Positions 1 through 9,414 of a stretch of DNA of 64,000 nt are shown here, one piece after another. Within the stretch, counting starts at the first letter, position 1, and the number at the start of each line of letters is the position of its first letter. A program made the translations under genes and the position numbers. The stretch is from Lumbricus rubellus (taxonomy: Eukaryota > Annelida > Clitellata > Crassiclitellata > Lumbricidae): the NCBI GenBank assembly GCA_945859605.1, contig OX243814.1, positions 39,311,877 to 39,375,876 on the forward strand, given 5' to 3'. The notes below the pieces were generated by a model that was given only the letters and a program-made list of their open reading frames with translations, searched no databases and was not told the origin of the DNA.

Positions 1-2150
1 ACAAACACCCACATCCACATTCTCATTTTTCTAGTCCATGGTCAATGCACTGAGAGCGCCTATATTAATAAACTTGACTAATAGACCTACTGAGAACGTA
101 AAGAATGACGTCATGCAACCGTTTGCTAAAATAAAAATGGCGGCGCGAGGTTAAATCGCTTCTTAAAATATCTGTATAGGCGCTAACTACCGTATCGAAA
201 TTTAAAATGTCCATAACTCGGGTTTTAAAGCGAATTAGGAGCTGAACATAGTCGTGATGACTTCCACATTAGCACAAGAATATTTAATACAATATTTCGT
301 CAATGAAATACATGTACATTCGGTGTCAGATCCTTTGACCGCGAGAGATTTAGGCCTACGCACAATGCGACATCGCCACAGAATCGACTTTGCCTTATGG
401 TTTAAGATTATCTGGTATATCTTGCGCATAAGAAAGCAGCAAAGTTATATACAACGTCAAGAGAATTATTCTTGTGTTTGAGAAATTAAGAGAATACAAT
501 TATGAGTTCTAGACGAGTAATCACGTGATATACAGATAGCCTGTAGCCTACTACGGAAGATAAGCCACAAGAGTGATTGCGAAATTTATTTGAATTTAAT
601 GATCCACTGTTTACGTGAACGGAATTCGGCCGATATTCAGCCGATATTTATGAGCGCATAAAAGACATCGAAGTTACAGAGTTCACAATTTATAATCAGA
701 AGCGATGGTGCACCATCCGAACAACTCAGTGTCGTGTCTGTAGCGTCCCTAAATTGACAACCTATGCCATAGTCACATTCGTTCTCAGTGTTCAAACACG
801 CAACACGGAGTGAAGAAAAGTCTTAAAGCGAATAAAGACAATTACAGTGATCCAGTTAGCACCGTGTTGCGAATCGAAAAGGAAAGGTATTTCAAATGAG
901 AATACGTAAGCTTGTAGACATTAAGCCTACAGTATATAGAGATATTATCATCGCTAAAGCGGACTTGTAAAGCAAGTTGACAAAATCTGCTTCTTTGCAT
1001 CTCTACAGGGTGGGCCAGTGTAAATGCATCAACTTTGAATGAGTAACCTTTAACCCACCCAATGTTTGTAATTTATTAAATTGCAGAGGGAAGGCAGGGC
1101 TTTTATAACATTCAACTGTACACAAAATGTGCATTTGTAAATGAATTTGTGCAGTTGTAGGGGGTAAGTGGTGCAAAAGTGGCAAGGTAGGGTCAGATTG
1201 GCATCCCCACTTTCGAAGTATTTGCCTATTTTCTGAACCCTTTACCTAGTGCGAACATTGACTATCATTAACTGTTATGTTTTTATAGTCCGAGAGTTTC
1301 CAAGAGTTGAATGGTAAATATTTCATATAATTTTTTCAAATTTTCGCGTTATTTGCGACTCTCACGAGTATCTGAAAAATCGACAAAATGATATAACATT
1401 TTTTAAAAGAGTCATATAAGAGTATCAACTGCCCCTATTTGTCTGTGACGAAGCTGAGATATAAGACTAGTGACGAGAGAGAGAAAGAGAGACTGTTCCT
1501 TTCTGGTCCTTCCAAGAAGTGTAAACATGATAGGCTACCAACCTACCAATGGAGCTTAGCCCATCTTCACATGTGAGGACGTTCAGAACAGCGATGCCAC
1601 TGACGCTCAGCCTATGCTCAATGATTGCTCATCTGCGAAGAAATTCAGGAAGTGATAAGCTTACCACTGATACGTACTCAGCCTGTCCTCACCTGTGAAT
1701 AAGTTTAGGCGAGTAAAGCAGCGTTCAGGAACAAAGTGGCTTCATGTAGACATTGTAGACTGTAGAGGCTTAGAGTCAAGTTCTCTTCTTCAGAAAAGCC
1801 ATTGCCCAGGTTCGTCTGCCTACAGTATACTGCTGCTGGCAAGGAAGTGCCATGTATGCGGGCCTAACCCTCTCACGCATTAAAAAATTGCAATCTGTCC
1901 TTAATGTTGCTCGCCTGATTGGTGGCATACCAAAGTTTGATTTTTTAGTGCAGTAAATCCGATGATTGATACAAATCTAGTGTCCGGGAGGGGGGGCGGT
2001 AATTTGAAGTCGGGGGTTAATTTTAAACCTTTACACCGAGGCGGACCTGTTTTTCGTATGAAGATTGTAACGCCCACCCCCTCGGACACTCCCGGAGTCG
2101 CCACTTCCGGTCTGACGTGCGAGGGGACCGCGTGCTACTGTAGGACGTAG
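1..2150. other. Intergenic host DNA, no gene seen
   Basis: No open frame here has recognisable protein similarity or splice-framed exons. The six-frame ORFs are 60-75 codons long and look random. The sequence is AT-rich, with a short purine run near 1475 and TAGGCCTA-type octamers typical of the host part of this window. Confidence 0.5.
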
Positions 2151-2209
2151 TCCATAGAGATAGAGAGAGGAAGGGAGGAGGTGGCTTCCTGGTTCAAACC
2201 CCGCCAGAT

Positions 2210-2788
2210 CTAAGGCGGCCAAGCATCTCGGCCTCCTACTTCTCTGTATGAAACTGGGGCCTTGCTAGACAGTCTTTCACTACGACGCATGATACCAGGC
2301 ATAACCGGAAGTGAAAGATCCTTAGGCCTATCGCCCGACCTTTCTTCCAGGCCGATGGTCGAGTGATATAGTGCGTCCGCAGTGGTACCAATGGGAGACG
2401 TCGATCTCGGGTTCGAACCCACAGCAGGCTTTTGTGGTGGAACTGGCGAAGATTCTAAACTACCCAGGCGCGACATAATATTTGTCAGCGCTCCCGTAAC
2501 AAAAGTTTCCAGATAATTAATAATTTTATCCTCTCTGTTTGCGATGGTTGCCACCCTCGTTTCATCAGCATAACATTGCATTTCATCCTGCAAATCCTTA
2601 ACATTAGTCTGCAAAGACGCTTGAAAAGAAGTTATAGCCTCCATGACTAGCTCTAGGGAAGATGGTGGCCTAGAAAACTGGGCAGGAGTGACCGGCCGTG
2701 AGTCCTTCATAGCGCTATATAAATTTGAGTCACTTCTATTCCTAATGCTATCAAGAATCAAAATCAAAAAGTTTAATTTATATCTCAT
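2210..2788 (-). CDS. Unrecognised ORF, coiled-coil-like, possibly transposon ORF
   Basis: An open frame of about 190 codons starts at the ATG at 2788; the frame stays open slightly further upstream. The first half is acidic, glutamine-rich and heptad-like, resembling a coiled coil such as a retroelement ORF1. The second half is proline- and serine-rich and runs antisense through the SINE head at 2351-2424, so that half is probably not ancestral coding sequence. No family is recognised and no splice signals were tied to it. It may be chance. Confidence 0.18.
   Translation of the reverse strand: MRYKLNFLILILDSIRNRSDSNLYSAMKDSRPVTPAQFSRPPSSLELVMEAITSFQASLQTNVKDLQDEMQCYADETRVATIANREDKIINYLETFVTGALTNIMSRLGSLESSPVPPQKPAVGSNPRSTSPIGTTADALYHSTIGLEERSGDRPKDLSLPVMPGIMRRSERLSSKAPVSYREVGGRDAWPP
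2351..2424 (+). repeat. tRNA-derived SINE head (Ser/Leu-tRNA-like)
   Basis: The segment has an A-box-like stretch (GATGGTCGAGTGATATAGTG) followed by a perfect B box GGTTCGAACCC at 2410-2420, the internal RNA polymerase III promoter layout. The arms do not pair well enough for a working tRNA, so a SINE head is preferred. A second B-box-like motif (GGTTCAAACCCCGCC) lies at 2191-2205 and may belong to another copy. The downstream SINE body was not delimited. Confidence 0.45.
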
Positions 2789-2803
2789 TATTTCCAAAGA
2801 CAA

Positions 2804-4333
2804 TCAATAATTATTAAATCCTCCAATGCAAATCAAAGATATACAGTTCAATGCAATTCGAACATATGCAAGTCAAAGCAAACACCTTCAATCGGAGTAG
2901 GTCTAAATTCATCCCCCCAATTTACATGTACTTTCAAGTGCCTCGTTCAATTTCCAGTTAGCCCAAAATATCTACAAGATCGATCGCATTAAATTTCCCA
3001 ACAGACAGTACTTTATTTCCGGAGACAAGGCGCGCCAAGCCGACGATATGCGAAGAAAGGCGCCGAAGAGGGCGACGAATCCAGGTGAAGCGTCGTAGAC
3101 TATTATAAGGAGGGCGTCGATGATGAAAGGCCCAAAAGAATCAGCGAAGACCGACGCTGATTATTTTGTCGCTAAGACCCAACTGGCGCGTCGAGTATGC
3201 GTGATCCAAGAAATAATTTTTATTCAGCAGATACTAGCCTATAACCAATAGACGCCCCGTAGGCAACCATTTTCACAAACCGACGCCTCGTAAAACAATC
3301 TCGAAAGAACAGAATAGATTTCGCTCCGTGCGAAGCGACGATGAGAAAGGCTTAATTCCAGGAATGAGCCGACGTGAAGATGTAGGCCTACAACTCAAAA
3401 CGCAACGTAGAAGATTTCGCTCCGTGCGAATCGAAGAGCTAAGGCCTGACTTATAGGCCTCTATCCACAACGAACGTGCGAAGACGGGACACACAGCGCT
3501 GACGATTCGACCCCTGCTTCAAACAGCAATGCAATCGGCTACGTGCCGAAATTAGAATCGCCAGACAGAATTCAGAACCAATCGACGCTTCGAATTATAA
3601 TAGAAACGACTCCCTGTCGTAAGAGACGCCGAACAGAATCCGTATAGCAACTACACAGTAACTAATGCAAGCGGGCACTAAATCCTAGCCTCACTTCAAT
3701 AAATCTCTCGTCTCGAATCCAGGAATTTCCATCTACAGCAATAAATCTTCACTCCTCGAAGATTCGGTCACGTCTCCCTCTGCGCTATGCGGGCCTTCAT
3801 TTTATAGGCTTGAACTGGTAGGGACGCTGACTACGTCGTGATGCACCTGACGACGAACCACGCATGCGCGAATAAAAATTGGCGCGCACACGAGCCACTG
3901 TTCACGTTCGCACTTAGTGCACCGATTCAACCGTACTAAAAAATAGGCCAGTTCAAATCGTGCAGCGTGATGGAAAGATACCATACACGAGCATTCAACG
4001 ACAGCGACAGTGACAGCTTGCCTACTTCTCTGTTTGTCTCCGTGTCTCTGTGCCTGTCTATCTATATGTGCTGCTCCGTCACTCTGTATATCAGCCTGCC
4101 AGTCCGCCTGACTGTATCGGTCTGTGACACTCAATCGACCTCCGATCCTCTCTTTGACCGCCGCTCCATTCGATCCGCGTGTGGGAATATTACTCAAGAA
4201 TCGATTGATTAAACTGCAGCGACCGCTGCCTGCGTCATCGGCTGCACAAACTCGTGTCAAACACGAAATCAACATTAAAATGTAGGCCACCGAATGCACC
4301 TAAAAATTATATAATATATATTATCACACCTGG
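2804..4333. other. Gene-free stretch with a CGACG-rich block
   Basis: No gene is supported. From about 2990 to 3790 the sequence is unusually rich in CGACG/GCGAAG words, and an 18-bp exact direct repeat (GATTTCGCTCCGTGCGAA) occurs at 3317-3334 and 3413-3430, which suggests a decayed repeat unit. A minus-strand frame at 3802-4299 begins with a signal-peptide-like stretch, but the rest is low-information sequence, so it is not called. Confidence 0.4.
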
Positions 4334-5525
4334 TCACCTGGTGCCGTCAGCTTCTGGAGCTCTGGCGAAAGCCTTGATGTATCCTCTCCAGTTGATCTTC
4401 TCCCTATTCGCCTCTGTTAGCTCCTCCAGTCTCATGCCAGATTTTTCCTGTACCTCATCCAACCATTTCTTCCTTGGTCTTCCGCATCTTCTTCTTCCCT
4501 CACCGCATGCCGTCATCAGCTTCTTTTCCAAAACGTTAGATCTCATCACATGGCCGAAGTAGCTCAATTTCCTCCAAGTTGCTGTTTGTTGCAGTGTCTC
4601 CTCCCTCTCTATTCCGAGCTCCTCGCGCACCAATTCGTTAGTTTTCTTCTCCGTCCATGAAATCCTTAGCATCTTTTTCCAAATCCACATCTCACACGCG
4701 TTGATTTTCTTTTCCATATCCCGTGTCTTTGTCCATGTCTCGCATCCATATAGGACCACTGGGAAGATCAGTGCTCTTACCAGTCTTTTCTTTTTTTCCC
4801 TGCTCACATATTTATCCTTCCAATTCTTTTCCAGACCGTTCATTGCCGTTTTCCCCATTGTTACCCTCCTCCTTATTTCCATGTCACTTCTTCCATCCTT
4901 CTCTATCATAGATCCCAGGAATGTGAAGCTCGATAATACCTCTATCGTTTCTCCATCCACCTCAAAGTTTTTCCATGTTGCAGTTGTCATAACCTTTGTT
5001 TTCTTTACATTGAAGTATAGTCCCGCCTTTTCGCTTTCCTTCCTTACTCTTCTTATTAACTCGACTAGGTCGTCCCTCTTACCCGCCAATAATGTCGTAT
5101 CATCGGCGTACCTCAGATTATTCAGTATTTCCCCCGCTATCCTTACCCTTTCTGTTGCCTCCTCCAATCCAGCCCTCCTCATAATTCTCTCGGCATACAG
5201 ATTGAACAGGAAAGGGGACAAATGCACCCCTGCCTCACTCCTTTCCTTATTTTAAATTTCCCTGTGTCACCATATTCAGTTCTTATTACCGCTTCTTGAT
5301 CCACATAGAGGCCCCTTAGTAGTTTAACCAAATGCTTTGGAATTCCCATCTTAATTAGCGTCCGCCACAGTAGTGTATGGTCTATGCAATCAAACGCCTT
5401 GCTATAGTCTATAAAACACATATGCACCTGTTGCCCATATTCCCTCTCTCTCCATATTCCATAATCCACCTTATATTGGCGATGTGATCGCGCGTTCCTC
5501 GCACCTCGAAAATACCCTGGATCCA
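4334..5525 (-). pseudogene. Non-LTR retrotransposon reverse transcriptase, 5'-truncated and frameshifted
   Basis: The upstream piece (to about 5180) carries the RT block CFIDYSKAFD and GVRQGC. The downstream piece (4334-5227) carries RYADDTTLLA, with the catalytic YADD, then the LYGCETW and RRCGRPRKKW motifs that close many LINE ORF2 proteins. These belong in one frame but are split by a frameshift at about 5225-5232, right after the VRQG motif. The endonuclease domain and the 5' end are missing. The clade is uncertain; RTE-like is plausible. This is a dead copy, useful as a marker of LINE activity in the host. Confidence 0.85.
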
Positions 5526-5596
5526 AAAATAATATATGGCAACCAAAAAATCCGTAGCGTCTGGTTATACCAGTCGCCACAAGATTACACGGCACC

Positions 5597-5722
5597 CCGT
5601 CATAATAGCCCGGTCAAAATAGCCCCGTCATAATCGCCCAATGACAAAACAGCCCCGTCAAAAACGCTCAGCGACACAATAGCCCCGTCAAAATAGTCCA
5701 TGCAGAAAAGCTCGGGGCTATT
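5597..5722. repeat. Degenerate tandem array, unit about AATAGCCCCGTCA
   Basis: The phrase 'nAnAGCCCCGTCAnAA' recurs about five times in 125 bp with variable spacers, ending in an inverted copy (GGGGCTATTTTGTCGGGG). It abuts the 5' end of the truncated LINE. Similar short-phrase arrays occur at 30484-30600, 33963-34130 and 45350-45460. Confidence 0.6.
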
Positions 5723-6387
5723 TTGTCGGGGACCGAAAAAGTCGCGGAAGAACACACGATTTCGTGAAAAATTGTACCGACGAAATCGACGTCTTTTTAA
5801 GGAAGCCGAATTAATTAAAATAATTCTTGTAAAGTGTATGATGAGCCATTGATAGCTTCCGAAAATGATCGCGTTGGTACCTAGAATTATTAATAAAAGT
5901 CGAATTTAAGACTTTTCGTTAATCCATCCTCTATTTAAGATCTATAAAACCTTCCTCCACCTTCGATTTCTCAAGCGTTTGATCGTCAATCCAGCTTCTA
6001 TTTAAGATATAAATACCGTTGTCCCGCTTTCATTTCTTAAGCGTCTTATCACTCATCCAGCTTCTAGTTCATCGATTTCTAAAGCGAATTCTCAGCTTCC
6101 ATTCCTCAAGCGTTTTATCATATATCCAGCTTATATTCACGATCTGTAAAACTTTCATCCTGCTTCCGTCTCTAAATCAGTTCCCGAACAAATAGCCCCG
6201 AGGAAAAAAACCACCAAACAAAGGCCTCACACTTTAGGGGCATGGGCCATGGCGTAGACTTGGTCTGCAACTTGCGGGAAACGAACGAGTGACCAAAGAA
6301 AGGATGCGAGATTTTGGGCGGACGAATGGCTGAGACGCCGACGAAATTTTTCATATTTTTTTCATCTTTTTAACGACCAAAATTTCT
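5723..6387. other. Gene-free left flank of the Polinton-like element, with degenerate 75-bp repeats
   Basis: No coding region is supported. From about 5912 to 6178 a unit of roughly 75 bp (key words ATCCAGCTTCTATTTAAGAT and TTTCTCAAGCGTTT) recurs about four times in degenerate form. The last 60 bp before the insertion are AT-rich. Confidence 0.5.
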
Positions 6388-6393
6388 CACGAC
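6388..6393. repeat. Left 6-bp target-site duplication
   Basis: CACGAC sits immediately outside the left terminus (AGTAGATG...) and is repeated exactly at 22863-22868 outside the right terminus. Six-base duplications are characteristic of Polinton/Maverick integration. Confidence 0.8.
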
Positions 6394-6420
6394 AGTAGAT
6401 GTAATATTTGCCCTCTGGAC

Positions 6421-6599
6421 GTCTTTTATTATTTCCTGAGGTAGTAGATGTAATATTTGCCCTCTGGATCTCTTTTATTATTTCCTGAGGGGGGTGCTCG
6501 GTAGTACAGTGGTTAGCGCGCTGAACTGTCAACCAAGAGGTCTTTTATTATTTCCTGATTCCTCCTCTTCTTTTTTGGGGTCTTTTATTATTTTCCTGA
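6421..6599 (-). promoter_or_regulatory. Terminal iterons of the left arm
   Basis: A 19-20-bp motif, GTCTTTTATTATTTCCTGA, occurs at 6421-6439, 6470-6488, 6540-6558 and 6580-6599. The first two copies lie in the 49-bp terminal duplication. Clustered direct repeats close to the terminus of a protein-primed linear genome could bind a replication or terminal protein, but no function can be shown from sequence. Confidence 0.6.
6489..6540 (+). other. tRNA 5'-half-like segment in the terminal repeat (left)
   Basis: GTGCTCGGTAGTACAGTGGT followed by TAGCGCGCTGAACTGTC resembles the D-arm and anticodon arm of a tRNA, with an A-box-like GTAGTACAGTGG. No T arm or B box follows; the iteron resumes instead. 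The mirror copy is at 22766-22816. It may be a captured tRNA half or chance similarity. Confidence 0.35.
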
Positions 6600-6741
6600 T
6601 GCATAATTAATTACTTAGCTATTTTTTAGGAAGCCTGATATTGAAGATAAATTAAGTTAAAATGGCGCTAAAGGATAAGCTGGGGGGTGTTTTCCATTGA
6701 AGAAAATATCAGCTAATAAACCAGTTAAAACCAGTTAAAAA

Positions 6742-7815
6742 TTAAGGTCGTAAGAATACTGCCGAAAAGTCTCTAGCTAATATATTTAGTGCGATGTGCG
6801 AATAAGCGAATATCTCGAGAAAATCGGTATTGGTTACGAAAATTATGCAACTACCGGTTGAATTGTTAAACGCAGCTCCCGTTCCCCCTCCGCCCGCAAT
6901 TTGCATGTAATTCGCCCCATTTCTATACAGGTAGACGTTACCAGGAGCGGTACTACTGTTACCAAATTCTATGTACGTCGAAACGAAATAGTATCCGGCT
7001 TTACCGGGAGTGAAACGGGTCAGTCCCGCACTTATGACACCATCGGTTTTGAATCTTACACTATCGAAAGTAACTCTTGTGTGAGTTTTAGCGATTAAGA
7101 ATTGCCAAGTTAAAGAATGAATGCTAAGCGCGGGACCGATTGAGATAGAATCTACATACTGCTTCGTAGCTGCATCGCTGGCGTTGTTGGGTTCGTGTAG
7201 TCCTGTAATGTAAGCATCATGCATAAAGATGGACTTATACACATTTATTTTAGACGGAGGAGTGCCATCGAGTGACTTAACCATCTCTAACATGATTTCA
7301 TTGTTTATTCTAAAACGAAATCCATCCATCGATTGTAATGTAATAGGATTGTTTAACGAACATTGTAGTTTATTTCGTATACTACCTAAGAAAATAGTGA
7401 ATTCTTTATTTTCTCCTCTCAAGTCCTTACAACCCATTGAACGCAGACGATCGGAGCCAACGTTTAAGATTAGATCACCAGTCATGGTATCACCAGTTTT
7501 AGACACCTTCAATGTAACTTGTTCATCAACGTATTTCTTATTCGTCAAATGATTATCGTTGGACGGAGAATCGTCGTGATTCGTTATCAAATCAATGGCT
7601 TGACCCCAACTTAAGGCCTCATCCATTCCTGCTGTCAAAGGCTTCGTTGTGGGCAGTCCTTTAATTTTGTGACCACCCATTTTTAGATTTCCAGTCGCCG
7701 GATTTACCCCATCCAATCGGAGGAAACTGGCATTTATTTGACTAAGAGTAACACCTCCAGCGATTACTCTTTGTGATGAACCAACATCGGTGTGGCCGAA
7801 TTTATCGACGGGCAT
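6742..7815 (-). CDS. Fibre-like protein with C1q-like head (left copy)
   Basis: The protein has 357 residues. The N-terminal 165 or so residues are shared with the neighbouring 367-residue protein and hold phage-tail-fibre-style signatures (TGNLKMGGHKIKGLP, KKYVD, KTGDTMTGDL, SDAATKQYVD). Residues 233-357 form a C1q/TNF-like jelly roll: a compact beta-rich block of about 125 residues with FTPGKAGYYFVSTYI in the position of the C1q core strand. By analogy it is a trimeric virion attachment fibre binding a host surface ligand; that role is inferred. It is the outermost gene of the arm. Compared with the right copy it has T for S in the TM(T/S)GDL motif and F for I in MDG(F/I)RF. The start ATG follows an AT-rich spacer of 31 bp. 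Confidence 0.7.
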   Translation of the reverse strand: MPVDKFGHTDVGSSQRVIAGGVTLSQINASFLRLDGVNPATGNLKMGGHKIKGLPTTKPLTAGMDEALSWGQAIDLITNHDDSPSNDNHLTNKKYVDEQVTLKVSKTGDTMTGDLILNVGSDRLRSMGCKDLRGENKEFTIFLGSIRNKLQCSLNNPITLQSMDGFRFRINNEIMLEMVKSLDGTPPSKINVYKSIFMHDAYITGLHEPNNASDAATKQYVDSISIGPALSIHSLTWQFLIAKTHTRVTFDSVRFKTDGVISAGLTRFTPGKAGYYFVSTYIEFGNSSTAPGNVYLYRNGANYMQIAGGGGTGAAFNNSTGSCIIFVTNTDFLEIFAYSHIALNILARDFSAVFLRP

Positions 7816-7846
7816 TTCTCATATATAATAAATTTTTTAATGCAGA

Positions 7847-8950
7847 TTAGTCATCGTATACATATAATTGCATTACCTGAATCCCTCGTGGAAGAAAATC
7901 ATCCACTTGCGTTGATGTAACTCTGTAATATTGATACGCACCCGTAGGCGTAATAATATTACAAAATCTCGGAACAGCCTCTGAAGTAGTTGAAGAAGGG
8001 TATATGGGTAATGATGTAAACACTACTCCATCATTGCTAGCGTCGAAATCGAAATAAGCTAGAGATACGGTTTTCATCGCAATTCTCCAAATTTTAACTG
8101 GCTCAGGACATTTAATTTGTAACCAAGCCATATCTTCACCTGAAACCCAAGCTGCTTTCACATCATCGGTGAGATTAGTGAAAGCATGGTAGGCTTTGCT
8201 TCCGGAAGAACAAGAACCAGCGCTAGCAACGAATCCTGTTACACTTACATCATCTTCCAAGGGAGGAATATACCCAACACGACACTTTTTCAGAGATTTA
8301 TCGACGTAATTCTTTGTAGCAGCATCTTGAGCTGAAAGAGGATCGCTTAAATCGTTGATATTATTACTATTCATTAGGATATTTTGATAAACGTCGATTT
8401 TACGATCGTTAGACGCTCTACCGATTCTCATTATATTTTCTACACCTATTTTGTATAGAAATCCATCCGTCGATTGTAATGTAATAGGATTGTTTAACGA
8501 ACATTGTAGTTTATTTCGTATACTACCTAAGAAAATAGTGAATTCTTTATTTTCTCCTCTCAAGTCCTTACAACCCATTGAACGCAGACGATCGGAGCCA
8601 ACGTTTAAGAACAAGTCGCCAGCCATTGTATCACCAGTCTTAGACACCTTCGATGCATCAACGTATTTCTTATTCGTCAAATGATTATCGTTGGACGGAG
8701 AGTCATCGTGATTCGTTATCAAATCAATAGCTTGTCCCCTACTTAAAGCTTCATCCATTCCTGCTGTCGAAGTATTCGTTACTGGGAGACCTTTTATCAC
8801 ATGTCCATTCATTTTTAAATTTCCAGTCGGCAGATTTGCTCCATCACATCGAAGAAAATTAGCATTTATTTGACTAAGAGTTACACCTCCAGCGATTACT
8901 CTTCGTGATGTTCCTCCAGCAGCGGTGTGACCGAATTTATCGACAGGCAT
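7847..8950 (-). CDS. Fibre-like protein with discoidin-like head (left copy)
   Basis: The protein has 367 residues. The N-terminal shaft-like region is nearly identical to that of the adjacent C1q-headed protein (VIAGGVTLSQIN, TGNLKMNGH, GSDRLRSMGCKDLRGENKEF). After an AATKNYVD motif the C-terminal 145 residues (about 223-367) diverge into a block resembling an F5/8 type C (discoidin) carbohydrate-binding domain, with AWVSGEDMAWLQI and FDASNDGVVFTSL. The likely role is a second attachment fibre with different ligand specificity, arisen by duplication and head exchange; this is inference. The right copy differs at two residues (Y/C in DGFL(Y/C)KIG, R/L in FLP(R/L)GIQ). Confidence 0.7.
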   Translation of the reverse strand: MPVDKFGHTAAGGTSRRVIAGGVTLSQINANFLRCDGANLPTGNLKMNGHVIKGLPVTNTSTAGMDEALSRGQAIDLITNHDDSPSNDNHLTNKKYVDASKVSKTGDTMAGDLFLNVGSDRLRSMGCKDLRGENKEFTIFLGSIRNKLQCSLNNPITLQSTDGFLYKIGVENIMRIGRASNDRKIDVYQNILMNSNNINDLSDPLSAQDAATKNYVDKSLKKCRVGYIPPLEDDVSVTGFVASAGSCSSGSKAYHAFTNLTDDVKAAWVSGEDMAWLQIKCPEPVKIWRIAMKTVSLAYFDFDASNDGVVFTSLPIYPSSTTSEAVPRFCNIITPTGAYQYYRVTSTQVDDFLPRGIQVMQLYVYDD

Positions 8951-8975
8951 TATATATATTTATATATAATAATTT

Positions 8976-9398
8976 TTAATGCAAGCCGTTTATAACTTCT
9001 TGGAAATTCATTCCATCACCCACCATCTTCGTCACATACAGACACAAATGACCACAAAATACTTCGTTATCGGGTTGTATTCGCTCACTGTTATATAACA
9101 CTGGACGGCGTAAATACTTTATCAGTTCCAGAGGGGGAGGAAGGCCGTAACTATCGAAATATATTTTCTCATTACCGCTCTTTAAGAAAGCGCACCAGTG
9201 CGAGCCTGTCCCATTAGAACCATCTAGATTCAATATCCCACACTCATTCCGTCCAGGTTTCTTCGGCAGCTCGTCTCTGAGAAATACTCCTCTAAAATTA
9301 TTGATGTTTAGTTTCTTAGCCGCTTCGATTAGATCCACATTCGATAAAGCAATATTCGGTAGCACTACTCCACAAACATCGATTTGTTTGACGCTCAT
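8976..9398 (-). CDS. Adenain-like cysteine protease (left copy)
   Basis: The protein has 140 residues and is identical to the right copy. A clan CE (adenovirus protease/Ulp1-type) active site is visible: His67 in GSHW, Asp82 in YFDSYG, Gln108 as oxyanion-hole candidate and Cys115 in CGHLC. It is shorter than typical adenovirus protease (about 200 residues) but close to the core fold. In Polintons and adintoviruses this enzyme matures capsid proteins. It lies between the polymerase and fibre-like genes with very short spacers (16 bp and about 25 bp), as in a compact viral genome. Confidence 0.85.
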   Translation of the reverse strand: MSVKQIDVCGVVLPNIALSNVDLIEAAKKLNINNFRGVFLRDELPKKPGRNECGILNLDGSNGTGSHWCAFLKSGNEKIYFDSYGLPPPLELIKYLRRPVLYNSERIQPDNEVFCGHLCLYVTKMVGDGMNFQEVINGLH

Positions 9399-9414
9399 TT
9401 ATTTAATATAAACA

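Noticed and set aside
3802..4299. 165-codon minus-strand frame starting with a signal-peptide-like segment
   Set aside because: After the hydrophobic start the sequence has no domain, the codon pattern looks random, and no splice or paralogue supports it.
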